In this document: in pieces, positions 5,623 to 11,172 of the stretch
Numbering within the stretch: position 1 is the stretch's first letter
How the letters are laid out: every line of letters begins with the position of its first letter
IMG/VR virus record: IMGVR_UViG_3300031758_000701
Location: 1 to 20,669 of that record
Source: a virus
Reading direction: 5' to 3' (one strand)
Length of the DNA stretch: 20,669 nt
Notes under the pieces: generated by a model
What the model was told of the DNA's origin: nothing
Databases searched by the model: none
The model's input: the letters and a program-made list of their open reading frames with translations, nothing else
Translations under genes and position numbers: made by a program

Positions 5623-5798
5623 TAAAAAGGTGCTTCCTCATAGTCGTTAGTATTAAATGGCTTAACAGGTTCTTTAGGTAATTCTATAACTTGCACATCT
5701 GGGTGAGTGTCTTTATACCATTTGGCTTCACGTCTAGACCAACGATGCTTACGAATAATCTCACCATCATCAACAACTGCATGAGTAAAATTAGTCAT
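5622..5798 (-). CDS. Small protein with acidic -EEAPF tail (58 aa)
   Basis: Fills the gap between two operon genes with TAATG-type junctions on both sides. The product has a basic middle (IIRKHRWSRREAKWYKDTHP) and a proline-rich acidic C-terminus ending NDYEEAPF. The final acidic residues followed by (x)PF recall the tip of single-strand-binding proteins, which recruits repair enzymes. That link is only suggestive. No family recognised. Confidence 0.65.
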   Translation of the reverse strand: MTNFTHAVVDDGEIIRKHRWSRREAKWYKDTHPDVQVIELPKEPVKPFNTNDYEEAPF

Positions 5799-6246
5799 CT
5801 TCTACCTCTAGTTTAATTTTGCCTATACATTTTGGAGGAACTTTTGGGTCCCATGTATCAATAACAATACCATTTTTATCTTGTGTAAATACTATTTTTC
5901 CAAATACATTCCATACATACAAATATTGTGGCTCTTTAGGTTGTGTAATAGGATTTTTATTTAACCAATCTTGTGGATATGTATAAGTTTTAATTGTTGA
6001 ATCACTACTCCTTGTTCCTCTATACACATTTCCATCACCATAACAATTACATTCAATACTAGGCTCTTTAGGTTGTGGTTTAATGCGGTATTCTTCATCT
6101 GCTATATCGTTGTTAAATTCAGGAAAATAATCTTCATCCCAAACTGACCAATCACTCCAAATACCTTTACCTAATTTTGTTCTGTATTCTATTTCACCGC
6201 CATCAGCTAAATGTTTTATTTCTTTATGCCATTTATGTTGTTTCAT
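5791..6246 (-). CDS. Conserved phage protein, unknown function (151 aa)
   Basis: The start at 6246 is selected because its ATGA overlaps the NinB-like stop. An ATG 33 nt upstream is less likely. The N-terminal half (WHKEIKHLADGGEIEYRTK, then GIWSDWSVWDEDYF and EEYRIKP) resembles a module often seen in phage proteins of unknown function, where 'H-A-D-G-x-x-I-E-x-R' precedes 'EYRIKP'. A PKEP linker and a second copy (QPKEPQYLYVW) separate it from a short C-terminal domain. Confidence 0.7.
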   Translation of the reverse strand: MKQHKWHKEIKHLADGGEIEYRTKLGKGIWSDWSVWDEDYFPEFNNDIADEEYRIKPQPKEPSIECNCYGDGNVYRGTRSSDSTIKTYTYPQDWLNKNPITQPKEPQYLYVWNVFGKIVFTQDKNGIVIDTWDPKVPPKCIGKIKLEVEDD

Positions 6247-6599
6247 AGTTCCCAACTCCAACCTAATTGACTCGCCCACTGCTCTATTGACTCTTGATAC
6301 CGAGCCATTTCGTGAGTAGAAAGTTTTGTAGTAGACTTAACTAACTCCACAGGGTTACCAGCTATTTCAGTTTGGTAACGTAAAAATTTATATCCCATTA
6401 AATCGTGAACAGTGCTAGGATCTTCACCAATGTAATTAGCTATTGACCCATATAGCGACCACAATCTTTCATTTTGCTCTAGTGAACGTACTGCTTTTTC
6501 TTCATTCACATTAACTCTCCATCGTTTAGATAAGTCTAAAGTCTTAATCTTTTCCAAGAAATTCTCTAGGTTGTATTTCGTTAAAACGAACCGAATCAT
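6243..6599 (-). CDS. ninB: NinB/Orf-family recombination mediator
   Basis: 118 aa. Residues 27-60 (WRVNVNEEKAVRSLEQNERL, then WSLYGSIANYIG) carry the signature 'RSLxQNxxxW' of the lambda NinB (Orf) family, which binds single-stranded DNA and helps load recombinases over host SSB. The C-terminal half, including a TTKLSTHEMARYQESIEQWA stretch, matches the family's helical end. A good ribosome site (GGAGAGATAGTT) supports the start. The neighbours (YbcO-like nuclease downstream, helicase upstream) fit a nin region, and the ERF/YqaJ pair is on the rightward operon. Confidence 0.85.
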   Translation of the reverse strand: MIRFVLTKYNLENFLEKIKTLDLSKRWRVNVNEEKAVRSLEQNERLWSLYGSIANYIGEDPSTVHDLMGYKFLRYQTEIAGNPVELVKSTTKLSTHEMARYQESIEQWASQLGWSWEL

Positions 6600-6714
6600 A
6601 ACTATCTCTCCATCCTTTAGATTTAAAAGTTACACCGTCTTTAGATGTCGCTTTGTATATTATATCATCACCGAATAGTTCCTTGCAACTTTTTATAAAA
6701 TCATTTATTGTCAT
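6544..6714 (-). CDS. Small protein, unknown function (56 aa)
   Basis: Begins in an ATGA overlap with the previous gene and fills an otherwise empty 110-nt gap, but runs 56 nt into the NinB-like gene. The product (MTINDFIKSCKELFGDDIIY..., then KSKGWRDSYDSV) looks soluble. Translational coupling supports it. The long overlap is the main doubt, and it may be a leader peptide-like or spurious frame. Confidence 0.45.
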   Translation of the reverse strand: MTINDFIKSCKELFGDDIIYKATSKDGVTFKSKGWRDSYDSVRFNEIQPREFLGKD

Positions 6715-6923
6715 TTAATTCCTAACTTTTTAAATTTAGCCCTTAAATATTTCCAATCAGCTAACATATCATCGCCACCTTTATTATAAATATCTAAAAG
6801 GTATTTACCAAATAATTTTTTAATAATTGGATTAAGAGATTGATTAAATTTTAATCTTGACTCAATAACCCTTATTTCAACCATTACTAAAACTTCTTTT
6901 TTTGTGTATTTTCTTTTTATCAT
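6711..6923 (-). CDS. Small basic helical protein (70 aa)
   Basis: Starts at the TAATG junction with the helicase stop, behind AAGGAGAGACCGTA. An in-frame ATG 51 nt upstream would lie inside the helicase gene. The product is lysine-rich (MIKRKYTKKEVLVMVEIRVI, then LNPIIKKLFGKYLLDI and LRAKFKKLGIK) and helical. No family recognised. Its place directly after the helicase is that of a helicase loader or replication accessory protein, which is inference. Confidence 0.6.
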   Translation of the reverse strand: MIKRKYTKKEVLVMVEIRVIESRLKFNQSLNPIIKKLFGKYLLDIYNKGGDDMLADWKYLRAKFKKLGIK

Positions 6924-7837
6924 TACGGTCTCTCCTTGTATGTTAGTCCTTTTTTGTCGAACCAAAATCCCCACTTACCCTCGACAGGATAGTTACGTTG
7001 CTTCTGTAAATACACCATGCAATCTGGTAAACCTTTTAATTCTTCTTCTGTCTTCTCACCTGTTTCAATATCATATTCCTTCTTCTTATTGCGGAACACA
7101 CAGAGGATGTTATCGCATAAATTGCGAATATGACTCGATCCTAAAATGTGAGTAGCATCTGGCACTTCATGTTCGTCTGCCATTTTTCTTGTGTGTGCGA
7201 CTAAAAAAATATGTATTTGTAAATCTCTGCAACAAGTAGCAAGTCTGTCTATAAAAAGTTTTTGTCTCTCGTAATTGTCTTCAGAAATATCTGACATTTT
7301 CATAAGAGAGTCGATAACAAATACTTCTACACCTAACACATGCTTACCCCAATACAATGTTGCTATCATGTCTTCACTAGATGTTGAACCTGTTTGATCG
7401 TACAAATATAATTTATCTTTTGCACGTTCACAAAACTTTATAATAAAATCATCCGTAGGTTCTGATGACTTTAATGTTTGTTGAACCATACGAGCAATAG
7501 TAAGCACAGGTCTCATCTCTAGTGATGCAATTAAACATTTAGTTTGTTGTTTCATTAATGATAAAATAACTTGCGACAAGAACATTGACTTACCATGTCC
7601 TGAAACTCCTGTCAATACAGTTAATTCAGCAGGTCTTATTTTGAAGTCATCTTCCGTTTTAATGAAGCCCAACGATTTACCGCTGTGTATTTCAGAATTA
7701 AAATATGAAACGACACTTTCAGTAAAAACATCCGTACTCTTAACAAGAAATTCTGCATTGTTATTTTCACCCTTGTAATATTCATTTATAATTTCCTTAT
7801 TGACCGTCAACTTCTCTAATGCTTCACCTATATTCAT
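6923..7837 (-). CDS. DnaB-like replicative helicase (RecA-fold ATPase)
   Basis: 304 aa, shorter than bacterial DnaB (about 470) because the N-terminal primase-interaction domain is largely missing. Walker A GVSGHGKS lies at residues 77-84, SLEM at 105-108, Walker B EVFVIDSL with Asp176 at the strand end, VAHTRK as motif 3, and a C-terminal QKQRNYP arginine-finger-type element. It would unwind phage DNA at the replication fork. It follows the O-like gene in the operon with an ATGA overlap, the position of lambda P or a helicase. No primase or DNA polymerase gene is in the window, so host enzymes or off-window genes must supply those steps. Confidence 0.9.
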   Translation of the reverse strand: MNIGEALEKLTVNKEIINEYYKGENNNAEFLVKSTDVFTESVVSYFNSEIHSGKSLGFIKTEDDFKIRPAELTVLTGVSGHGKSMFLSQVILSLMKQQTKCLIASLEMRPVLTIARMVQQTLKSSEPTDDFIIKFCERAKDKLYLYDQTGSTSSEDMIATLYWGKHVLGVEVFVIDSLMKMSDISEDNYERQKLFIDRLATCCRDLQIHIFLVAHTRKMADEHEVPDATHILGSSHIRNLCDNILCVFRNKKKEYDIETGEKTEEELKGLPDCMVYLQKQRNYPVEGKWGFWFDKKGLTYKERP

Positions 7838-8442
7838 TTAACACCATCCCATTGACTTCTGACTTTTTCAATTCCATCTTCCCATCGTTCTTGATTGATG
7901 TAAGTTAATGGTGCTGGATTAAATCCATCCTTCCATTGTTTAGATTGTTTCATTGCTTTAACATGAGTAATAATTTTATCTGCAATGCTATCCAACTTCT
8001 TATTAGCCCATTTATCCATACATGGTTTTTTACCTACTTTTCTATTGACTGGATACTCTTTCCAAAACTCTTCGAATCGCACAATAGATATTATCTTATC
8101 TTCTCTTATCTTATCTGGGGCGGATGTTGTCTGCCCATCGTCTGCACTTTGGGCGGAATTTGTGCAAAGCCATTCAGATAAAACTTCTAACATATTGATT
8201 ATATAGTCTTTGTCTTTACGCAATCTAAATGCTATAATATCAACACTAGGTAAATTACCTTCATCTTGACTAGCTAAACACCATAGCTCAAAAAGTGTTG
8301 CTTTTTGATCTGAAGTTAGTTTAAACCAATCTAAATTATTTAAAATATCTCTACCATAAATCTTAAACCATGTCATCTCTTTTCTGTATTTTGGATTAGA
8401 AACATTATAATAATTAAACTTGTCCCAATTTTTTATTCTCAC
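7834..8442 (-). CDS. O-like phage replication initiation protein
   Basis: 202 aa. The N-terminal half (IKNWDKFNYYNVSNPKYRKE, then a helical segment with TSDQKATLFELWCLASQDEG and a winged-helix-like stretch) resembles phage replication proteins that bind the origin. After a variable linker containing DKIREDKI, the C-terminal part has the FEEFWKEYPVNRKVGKKP motif that is shared by many phage and DnaT-like replication proteins and precedes helicase loading. It lies between the Cro-like gene and the DnaB-like helicase. Tandem repeats in the linker DNA (8091-8116) may belong to the origin. Confidence 0.75.
   Translation of the reverse strand: MRIKNWDKFNYYNVSNPKYRKEMTWFKIYGRDILNNLDWFKLTSDQKATLFELWCLASQDEGNLPSVDIIAFRLRKDKDYIINMLEVLSEWLCTNSAQSADDGQTTSAPDKIREDKIISIVRFEEFWKEYPVNRKVGKKPCMDKWANKKLDSIADKIITHVKAMKQSKQWKDGFNPAPLTYINQERWEDGIEKVRSQWDGVK
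8091..8116. repeat. Two 11-nt direct repeats TTATCTTATCT in the O-like gene
   Basis: Copies at 8091-8101 and 8106-8116, 15 nt apart, in an A+T-rich part of the linker (encoding DKIREDKI). Lambda places its origin iterons inside the O gene at a similar spot, so this is a candidate origin. Similar 'KIREDKI' runs are frequent in this protein class, so the repeats could be a coding feature only. Confidence 0.35.
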
Positions 8443-8443
8443 A

Positions 8444-8638
8444 TTATTCTCCTTGTGGAATAGTTTCGGCTTGTCTTCTCTTAATTAAAATTTCTTCAAT
8501 TTGCTCTGCACGTTTCTTTGGAATATCTTTAGTTGGTTCTTTAGCCCAATACTGAATAGCTTGAATAGAAATATCTAAAGCATATGCCATCTTGCGTCTT
8601 GAGTTATTAAAGTGTGATACAGCTTCCGTAAAGTTCAT
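8444..8638 (-). CDS. Cro/CI-like HTH repressor
   Basis: 64 aa, first gene of the leftward operon. The pattern TEAVSHFNNSRRKMAYALDI, then SIQAIQYWAKE and IPKKRAEQIEEILI, matches lambda Cro-type proteins ('hf-s-k-LA-LGIt-qAi-W....IP..RA.qIE..t'), with the recognition helix near residues 24-32. Its ATG follows AAGGAGACTTAA 22 nt or so after the predicted transcription start. It probably binds sites near the divergent promoters and adjusts early transcription. No CI-type long repressor or integrase is seen in the window, so lysogeny is uncertain. Confidence 0.8.
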   Translation of the reverse strand: MNFTEAVSHFNNSRRKMAYALDISIQAIQYWAKEPTKDIPKKRAEQIEEILIKRRQAETIPQGE

Positions 8639-8667
8639 TTAAGTCTCCTTATTAAAAATGAGACATG

Positions 8668-8696
8668 ACTATAACACCTATTTAAAATCTTGTCAA
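8668..8696 (-). promoter_or_regulatory. Leftward early promoter (cro-O-P-nin-Q operon)
   Basis: TTGACA (8696-8691), exactly 17-nt spacer, TATAGT (8673-8668). Transcription would begin near 8661, about 22 nt before the Cro-like ATG. The -35 box lies inside an 11-nt palindrome. Confidence 0.8.
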
Positions 8697-8698
8697 GA
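8688..8698. promoter_or_regulatory. 11-nt palindrome TCTTGTCAAGA over the -35 box
   Basis: Perfect around one central base (TCTTG-T-CAAGA). It has the same CTTG-N-CAAG core as the palindromes at 80-90 and 418-428 and lies exactly where a repressor would block polymerase. A likely ligand is the Cro-like protein encoded just downstream; this is inference. Confidence 0.45.
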
Positions 8699-8738
8699 AG
8701 TTAAAAGTCGGATAAATACCACCCTATTAAAATAGTTG

Positions 8739-8767
8739 TTGACAATAATACAAAGTAGGAGTATAGT
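8739..8767 (+). promoter_or_regulatory. Rightward early promoter (recombination operon)
   Basis: TTGACA (8739-8744), 17-nt spacer, TATAGT (8762-8767), identical in both hexamers and spacer length to the leftward promoter. It leads into the small membrane gene at 8792, whose ribosome site TAGGAG follows about 14 nt later. Confidence 0.8.
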
Positions 8768-8791
8768 GGCTGTTCTAGTTTAGGAGTTGAT

Positions 8792-8917
8792 ATGGAAAGA
8801 TTTATTCGTATTATTACTAATGAACGATTGCAAAAAAAGTTTACACAAAAGTTCTATTATGTGGTAAAGTGGTTTTTAGTAATATTTTGGGGGTATTTTT
8901 TATGGCATCTAATTTAA
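8792..8917 (+). CDS. 41-residue membrane protein, first gene of the rightward operon
   Basis: Starts behind TAGGAGTTGAT, close to the promoter. A basic N-terminal part (MERFIRIITNERLQKKFTQK) is followed by a hydrophobic aromatic-rich segment (WFLVIFWGYFLWHLI), so a single C-terminal membrane anchor is likely. It overlaps the next start by 16 nt. No family recognised. Confidence 0.55.
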   Translation: MERFIRIITNERLQKKFTQKFYYVVKWFLVIFWGYFLWHLI

Positions 8918-9087
8918 GACGAGTATCAGAAATATTGCATGACATGGTAGAAGAGTTTAAACAATCTAATGACGAATGGGAGAAGCGTTATGGATCAACA
9001 AATGTTTCACGATCAAGTAATGATGCAACAACAAATGAAAGAAGTAAACAAATACATAAAGGAGACAAGCAAGATGGGAGTTTATAA
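8902..9087 (+). CDS. Small charged protein, unknown function (61 aa)
   Basis: The start at 8902 (MASNLRRVSEILHDMVEEF) overlaps the previous stop. The upstream ATG at 8869 would lie deep inside that gene. Residues 1-30 look like a real amphipathic helix, but the second half (from about residue 31) is Ser/Asn/Thr-rich and low in hydrophobic residues. It ends 14 nt inside the ERF gene. A second frame, open from 8990 and joined to ERF, covers the same DNA, so only one of the two may be translated over 8990-9073. Confidence 0.4.
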   Translation: MASNLRRVSEILHDMVEEFKQSNDEWEKRYGSTNVSRSSNDATTNERSKQIHKGDKQDGSL

Positions 9088-9490
9088 AAAATTAATGAAA
9101 GCTAGATTAGCATTACAAAATACTAATCTTACTAAATCTGGGCATAATAAATTTGCTGGATATAAATACTTTGAACTAGGTGATTTTTTACCAGTTATTC
9201 AAAAAATATTTGATGATTTAAGTTTATGTGGAGTTGTATCTTTTGGTACAGAAATTGCTACATTAACTATCACAGATATTGAAGATGGTTCAGAAACACA
9301 AATTACAAGCCCTATGTCTACTGCTGCTCTTAAAGGTTGCCATGAGGTGCAAAATTTGGGGGCGGTTCAGACATACATTCGCAGGTATCTTTGGGTGGCA
9401 GCCCTTGAGATTGTTGAATCTGACGTGGTAGATGCTAGTGCTGGTGCTGTTATCAAAATGAAAGATACCAAAGCAGAGGACTTTATCTAA
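9074..9490 (+). CDS. ERF-family single-strand annealing protein
   Basis: 138 aa from the preferred ATG at 9074, which has AAAGGAG 9 nt upstream. The sequence GVYKKLMKARLALQNTNLTK, GHNKFAGYKYFELGDFLP, the GHE-like stretch KGCHEVQNLGAVQTYIRRYL and ALEIVESDV follow the ERF family ('N-x-x-x-x-YKYx', 'x-GA-x-x-x-Y-x-R-R-Y'). ERF proteins anneal complementary single strands in phage recombination and work with an exonuclease, here the next gene (start overlaps the ERF stop). An in-frame ATG at 8990 would add a Met/Gln-rich extension; homologues usually start close to MGVYKKL. Confidence 0.85.
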   Translation: MGVYKKLMKARLALQNTNLTKSGHNKFAGYKYFELGDFLPVIQKIFDDLSLCGVVSFGTEIATLTITDIEDGSETQITSPMSTAALKGCHEVQNLGAVQTYIRRYLWVAALEIVESDVVDASAGAVIKMKDTKAEDFI

Positions 9491-10092
9491 TGGAACAGCG
9501 TTCAGAAGAGTGGTTTCAAGCACGACTAGGCAAAGTTACGGCTAGTCGTGTAGCTGATGTTCTAGCAAAGATTAAGAGTGGTGAATCTGCGTCTAGACGT
9601 AACTACAAAATTCAGCTAGTAAGTGAAAGACTTACAGGTGAAAGGCAAGAAACATATGTAAACCAAGCGATGCAAGATGGAATTGATAGAGAGTTCTATG
9701 CTAGGGAAAGATATGTGCAACAATTCGGGGCAGTGGAAGAAGTAGGATTCATTAAACATCCTACTTTGGAAGCTGGTGCAAGTCCAGATGGTATGGTTGG
9801 AGATGATGGTATTCTTGAAATTAAATGTCCTATGGGAAGCACGCATACAGAAACATTGATGACTCAAGATATTCCAAGTAAGTACATACCGCAAGTGCAA
9901 TTTCAGCTTTTGGTGACGGGTCGTAAATGGTGTGATTTTGTTAGTTATAACCCAATGTTTCCAGAGCATTTACAGTTATTCGTAAAGCGTGTGGAAGCAG
10001 ACCCTGTTTACCAAAAAGAGTTAGAATCAGAAGTAAAGCAGTTTTTAGATGAAGTAGATGATGTAATCAACAAACTAAAGGAAATTAAATGA
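9490..10092 (+). CDS. YqaJ/lambda-exonuclease family recombination nuclease
   Basis: 200 aa. The N-terminal EEWFQARLGKVTASRVADVL, the central ASPDGM with Asp100, and LEIKCP with Glu110 and Lys112 make the catalytic D-x(n)-E-x-K of the YqaJ viral recombinase family. The YIPQVQFQLLVTG helix is also diagnostic. It digests one strand of double-stranded DNA to expose single strands for the ERF annealing protein encoded immediately upstream (ATG overlaps the ERF stop). The pair equals lambda exo-bet in function. Confidence 0.93.
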   Translation: MEQRSEEWFQARLGKVTASRVADVLAKIKSGESASRRNYKIQLVSERLTGERQETYVNQAMQDGIDREFYARERYVQQFGAVEEVGFIKHPTLEAGASPDGMVGDDGILEIKCPMGSTHTETLMTQDIPSKYIPQVQFQLLVTGRKWCDFVSYNPMFPEHLQLFVKRVEADPVYQKELESEVKQFLDEVDDVINKLKEIK

Positions 10093-10301
10093 GACTAACA
10101 GAAGAACAAAGACTAAAACTTATGATGGCTTCTAGTGGTTTAACGCCAAGAAAGTTTTGGGATTTAGGTGAGGAAGGACAAGCACCTTATATGGAAAAAC
10201 TACATGCGGCAATAGATGAAATATTAGAAGAAAATCCAGACGCATTTAGAGGGTCGGTAGTAAAAAGGCATTATACTAGACGTAAAAACGCAGTTAGATA
10301 A
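10089..10301 (+). CDS. Small phage protein, unknown function (70 aa)
   Basis: ATGA overlap with the exonuclease stop. The product has an N-terminal helical region (MRLTEEQRLKLMMASSGLTP), a central segment (GQAPYMEKLHAAIDEILEEN) and a basic end (KRHYTRRKNAVR) that could bind nucleic acid. It probably works with the recombination genes on either side. No recognised family. Confidence 0.65.
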   Translation: MRLTEEQRLKLMMASSGLTPRKFWDLGEEGQAPYMEKLHAAIDEILEENPDAFRGSVVKRHYTRRKNAVR

Positions 10302-10316
10302 CTTAAGGAGAAAAGA

Positions 10317-10553
10317 ATGGCAGAACAAAAGTATGATAACACTAACACCTTTACATTGTTTAAGAACGATCAGGGGGACAATCCTAAAAAGCCAAATTAC
10401 ACTGGGATTGCAAACGTAGATGGTATTGAGTTTAGGATTGCTGGTTGGATTCGTGAAGGAAAGAACGGTAAGTTTATTTCTGGAACAGTACAACTAAAAG
10501 ATGGTGATGTGAAGCCTAAACAGGCAGAGGTAGATGAGGATGTTCCTTTCTAG
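10317..10553 (+). CDS. Short SSB-like protein with DEDVPF tip (78 aa)
   Basis: Starts behind TTAAGGAGAAAAGA. The sequence NTFTLFKNDQGDNPKKPNYT, GIEFRIAGWIREGKNGKFIS and TVQLKDG reads as a small beta-rich (OB-like) domain. The C-terminus ends DEDVPF, the acidic-then-hydrophobic tip that in bacterial SSB (DDDIPF) recruits repair proteins. It follows the ERF and exonuclease genes, a usual place for a phage single-strand-binding protein. It is much shorter than E. coli SSB (177 aa). DUF736-like proteins are another reading of the same fold. Confidence 0.65.
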   Translation: MAEQKYDNTNTFTLFKNDQGDNPKKPNYTGIANVDGIEFRIAGWIREGKNGKFISGTVQLKDGDVKPKQAEVDEDVPF

Positions 10554-10573
10554 GAACACCCTCTCTAAATGTA

Positions 10574-10645
10574 TTACTTGTTCATAACGTACATTGTAAC
10601 TTCAAAGCCGAAACGCATTTCAGTTGCTGATGGTTTTGTCCACAT
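10574..10645 (-). CDS. pqqA: PqqA, PQQ precursor peptide (23 aa)
   Basis: ATG at 10645-10643, stop TAA at 10576-10574, ribosome site AAAGGA 7 nt upstream. The peptide begins MWTKPSATEMR and ends FEVTMYVMNK, with Glu15 and Tyr19 separated by three residues. In PqqA this Glu and Tyr are cross-linked by the radical SAM enzyme PqqE (with PqqD as carrier) and are the source of all carbon and nitrogen of PQQ. Length (22-24 aa), the Trp-x-x-Pro start, RxGFEVTMY and the basic end are typical of proteobacterial PqqA. No pqqB-E genes are in the window, so the host enzymes would have to process it. It runs against the flanking rightward operon, like an independently controlled extra gene, and its leader holds the repeats at 10656-10737. 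Methylotrophs need PQQ for methanol dehydrogenase. Confidence 0.92.
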   Translation of the reverse strand: MWTKPSATEMRFGFEVTMYVMNK

Positions 10646-10655
10646 GATTATGTCC

Positions 10656-10737
10656 TTTGTATGTAAAAATTAACGATTTTTGCTACACAAACATATTTGT
10701 ATGTAATAGATGCAAGACAAAGTAGTTTGTATGTAAT
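10656..10737. repeat. Three TTTGTATGTAA repeats in the pqqA leader
   Basis: Copies of TTTGTATGTAA at 10656-10666, 10696-10706 and 10726-10736. The second and third extend to TTTGTATGTAAT. Spacing is 40 and 30 nt, close to whole turns of DNA. In the pqqA direction they read TTACATACAAA, and the nearest copy abuts its ribosome site. No convincing -35/-10 pair was found in either direction, so regulator sites or a phage-specific promoter element are possible. Confidence 0.55.
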
Positions 10738-10809
10738 ATATTGCTCTTTTTGCAATACAAAAGCAACTAATAAACATTTATTTTACCCTAATGAAAATAC
10801 GGAGAGATT

Positions 10810-11172
10810 ATGGATTATGATGATGATGTAGTAGACTATGACGATAATAATAGGCTTTCAGAGCTTCCAGAAGCTAAACTATTGATAGCAATGCTATACC
10901 AAACAATAGATGACGCTATGTATGTTCCTAAAAAATATAAAAGAAATGCAACTGAAAGATCTATAACAACTTTAAAGTCTAAAAACAAATTAGCTTTACG
11001 AGACAAGGTAGATGCTATACAATGGTTATTTGATGATAACGATGTTTATGACCTGTGTTGTGATTTAGCTGGCATGAGCAAATACAACATTAGAGAAATG
11101 GTTATTAACAAAATAGGTGCTGATGTCATTATGCCTTTAGTTAGCGGATTCTATCAACCAAATGGACATTAA
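10810..11172 (+). CDS. Phage protein, possible HTH (120 aa)
   Basis: Preceded by ACGGAGAGATT. The N-terminus is very acidic (MDYDDDVVDYDDNNRLSELP). The C-terminal part, DAIQWLFDDNDVYDLCCDLA then GMSKYNIREMV, resembles a module seen in phage and bacterial proteins, 'A-x-x-W-(I/L)...F-x-x-x-C-x-x-L-x-x-x-x-x-x-(L/I)R', thought to be a helix-turn-helix. It may be a regulator of the downstream genes. The evidence is a pattern match only. Confidence 0.6.
   Translation: MDYDDDVVDYDDNNRLSELPEAKLLIAMLYQTIDDAMYVPKKYKRNATERSITTLKSKNKLALRDKVDAIQWLFDDNDVYDLCCDLAGMSKYNIREMVINKIGADVIMPLVSGFYQPNGH

Noticed and set aside
9616-9969. 117-residue minus-strand frame
   Set aside because: Lies wholly opposite the exonuclease gene, which has intact catalytic motifs; the composition is that of an antisense shadow.
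10541-10558. TGTTCCT/AGGAACA hairpin at the end of the SSB-like gene as a terminator
   Set aside because: 7-bp stem but no T-run on either strand, and it overlaps coding sequence; a terminator cannot be claimed.
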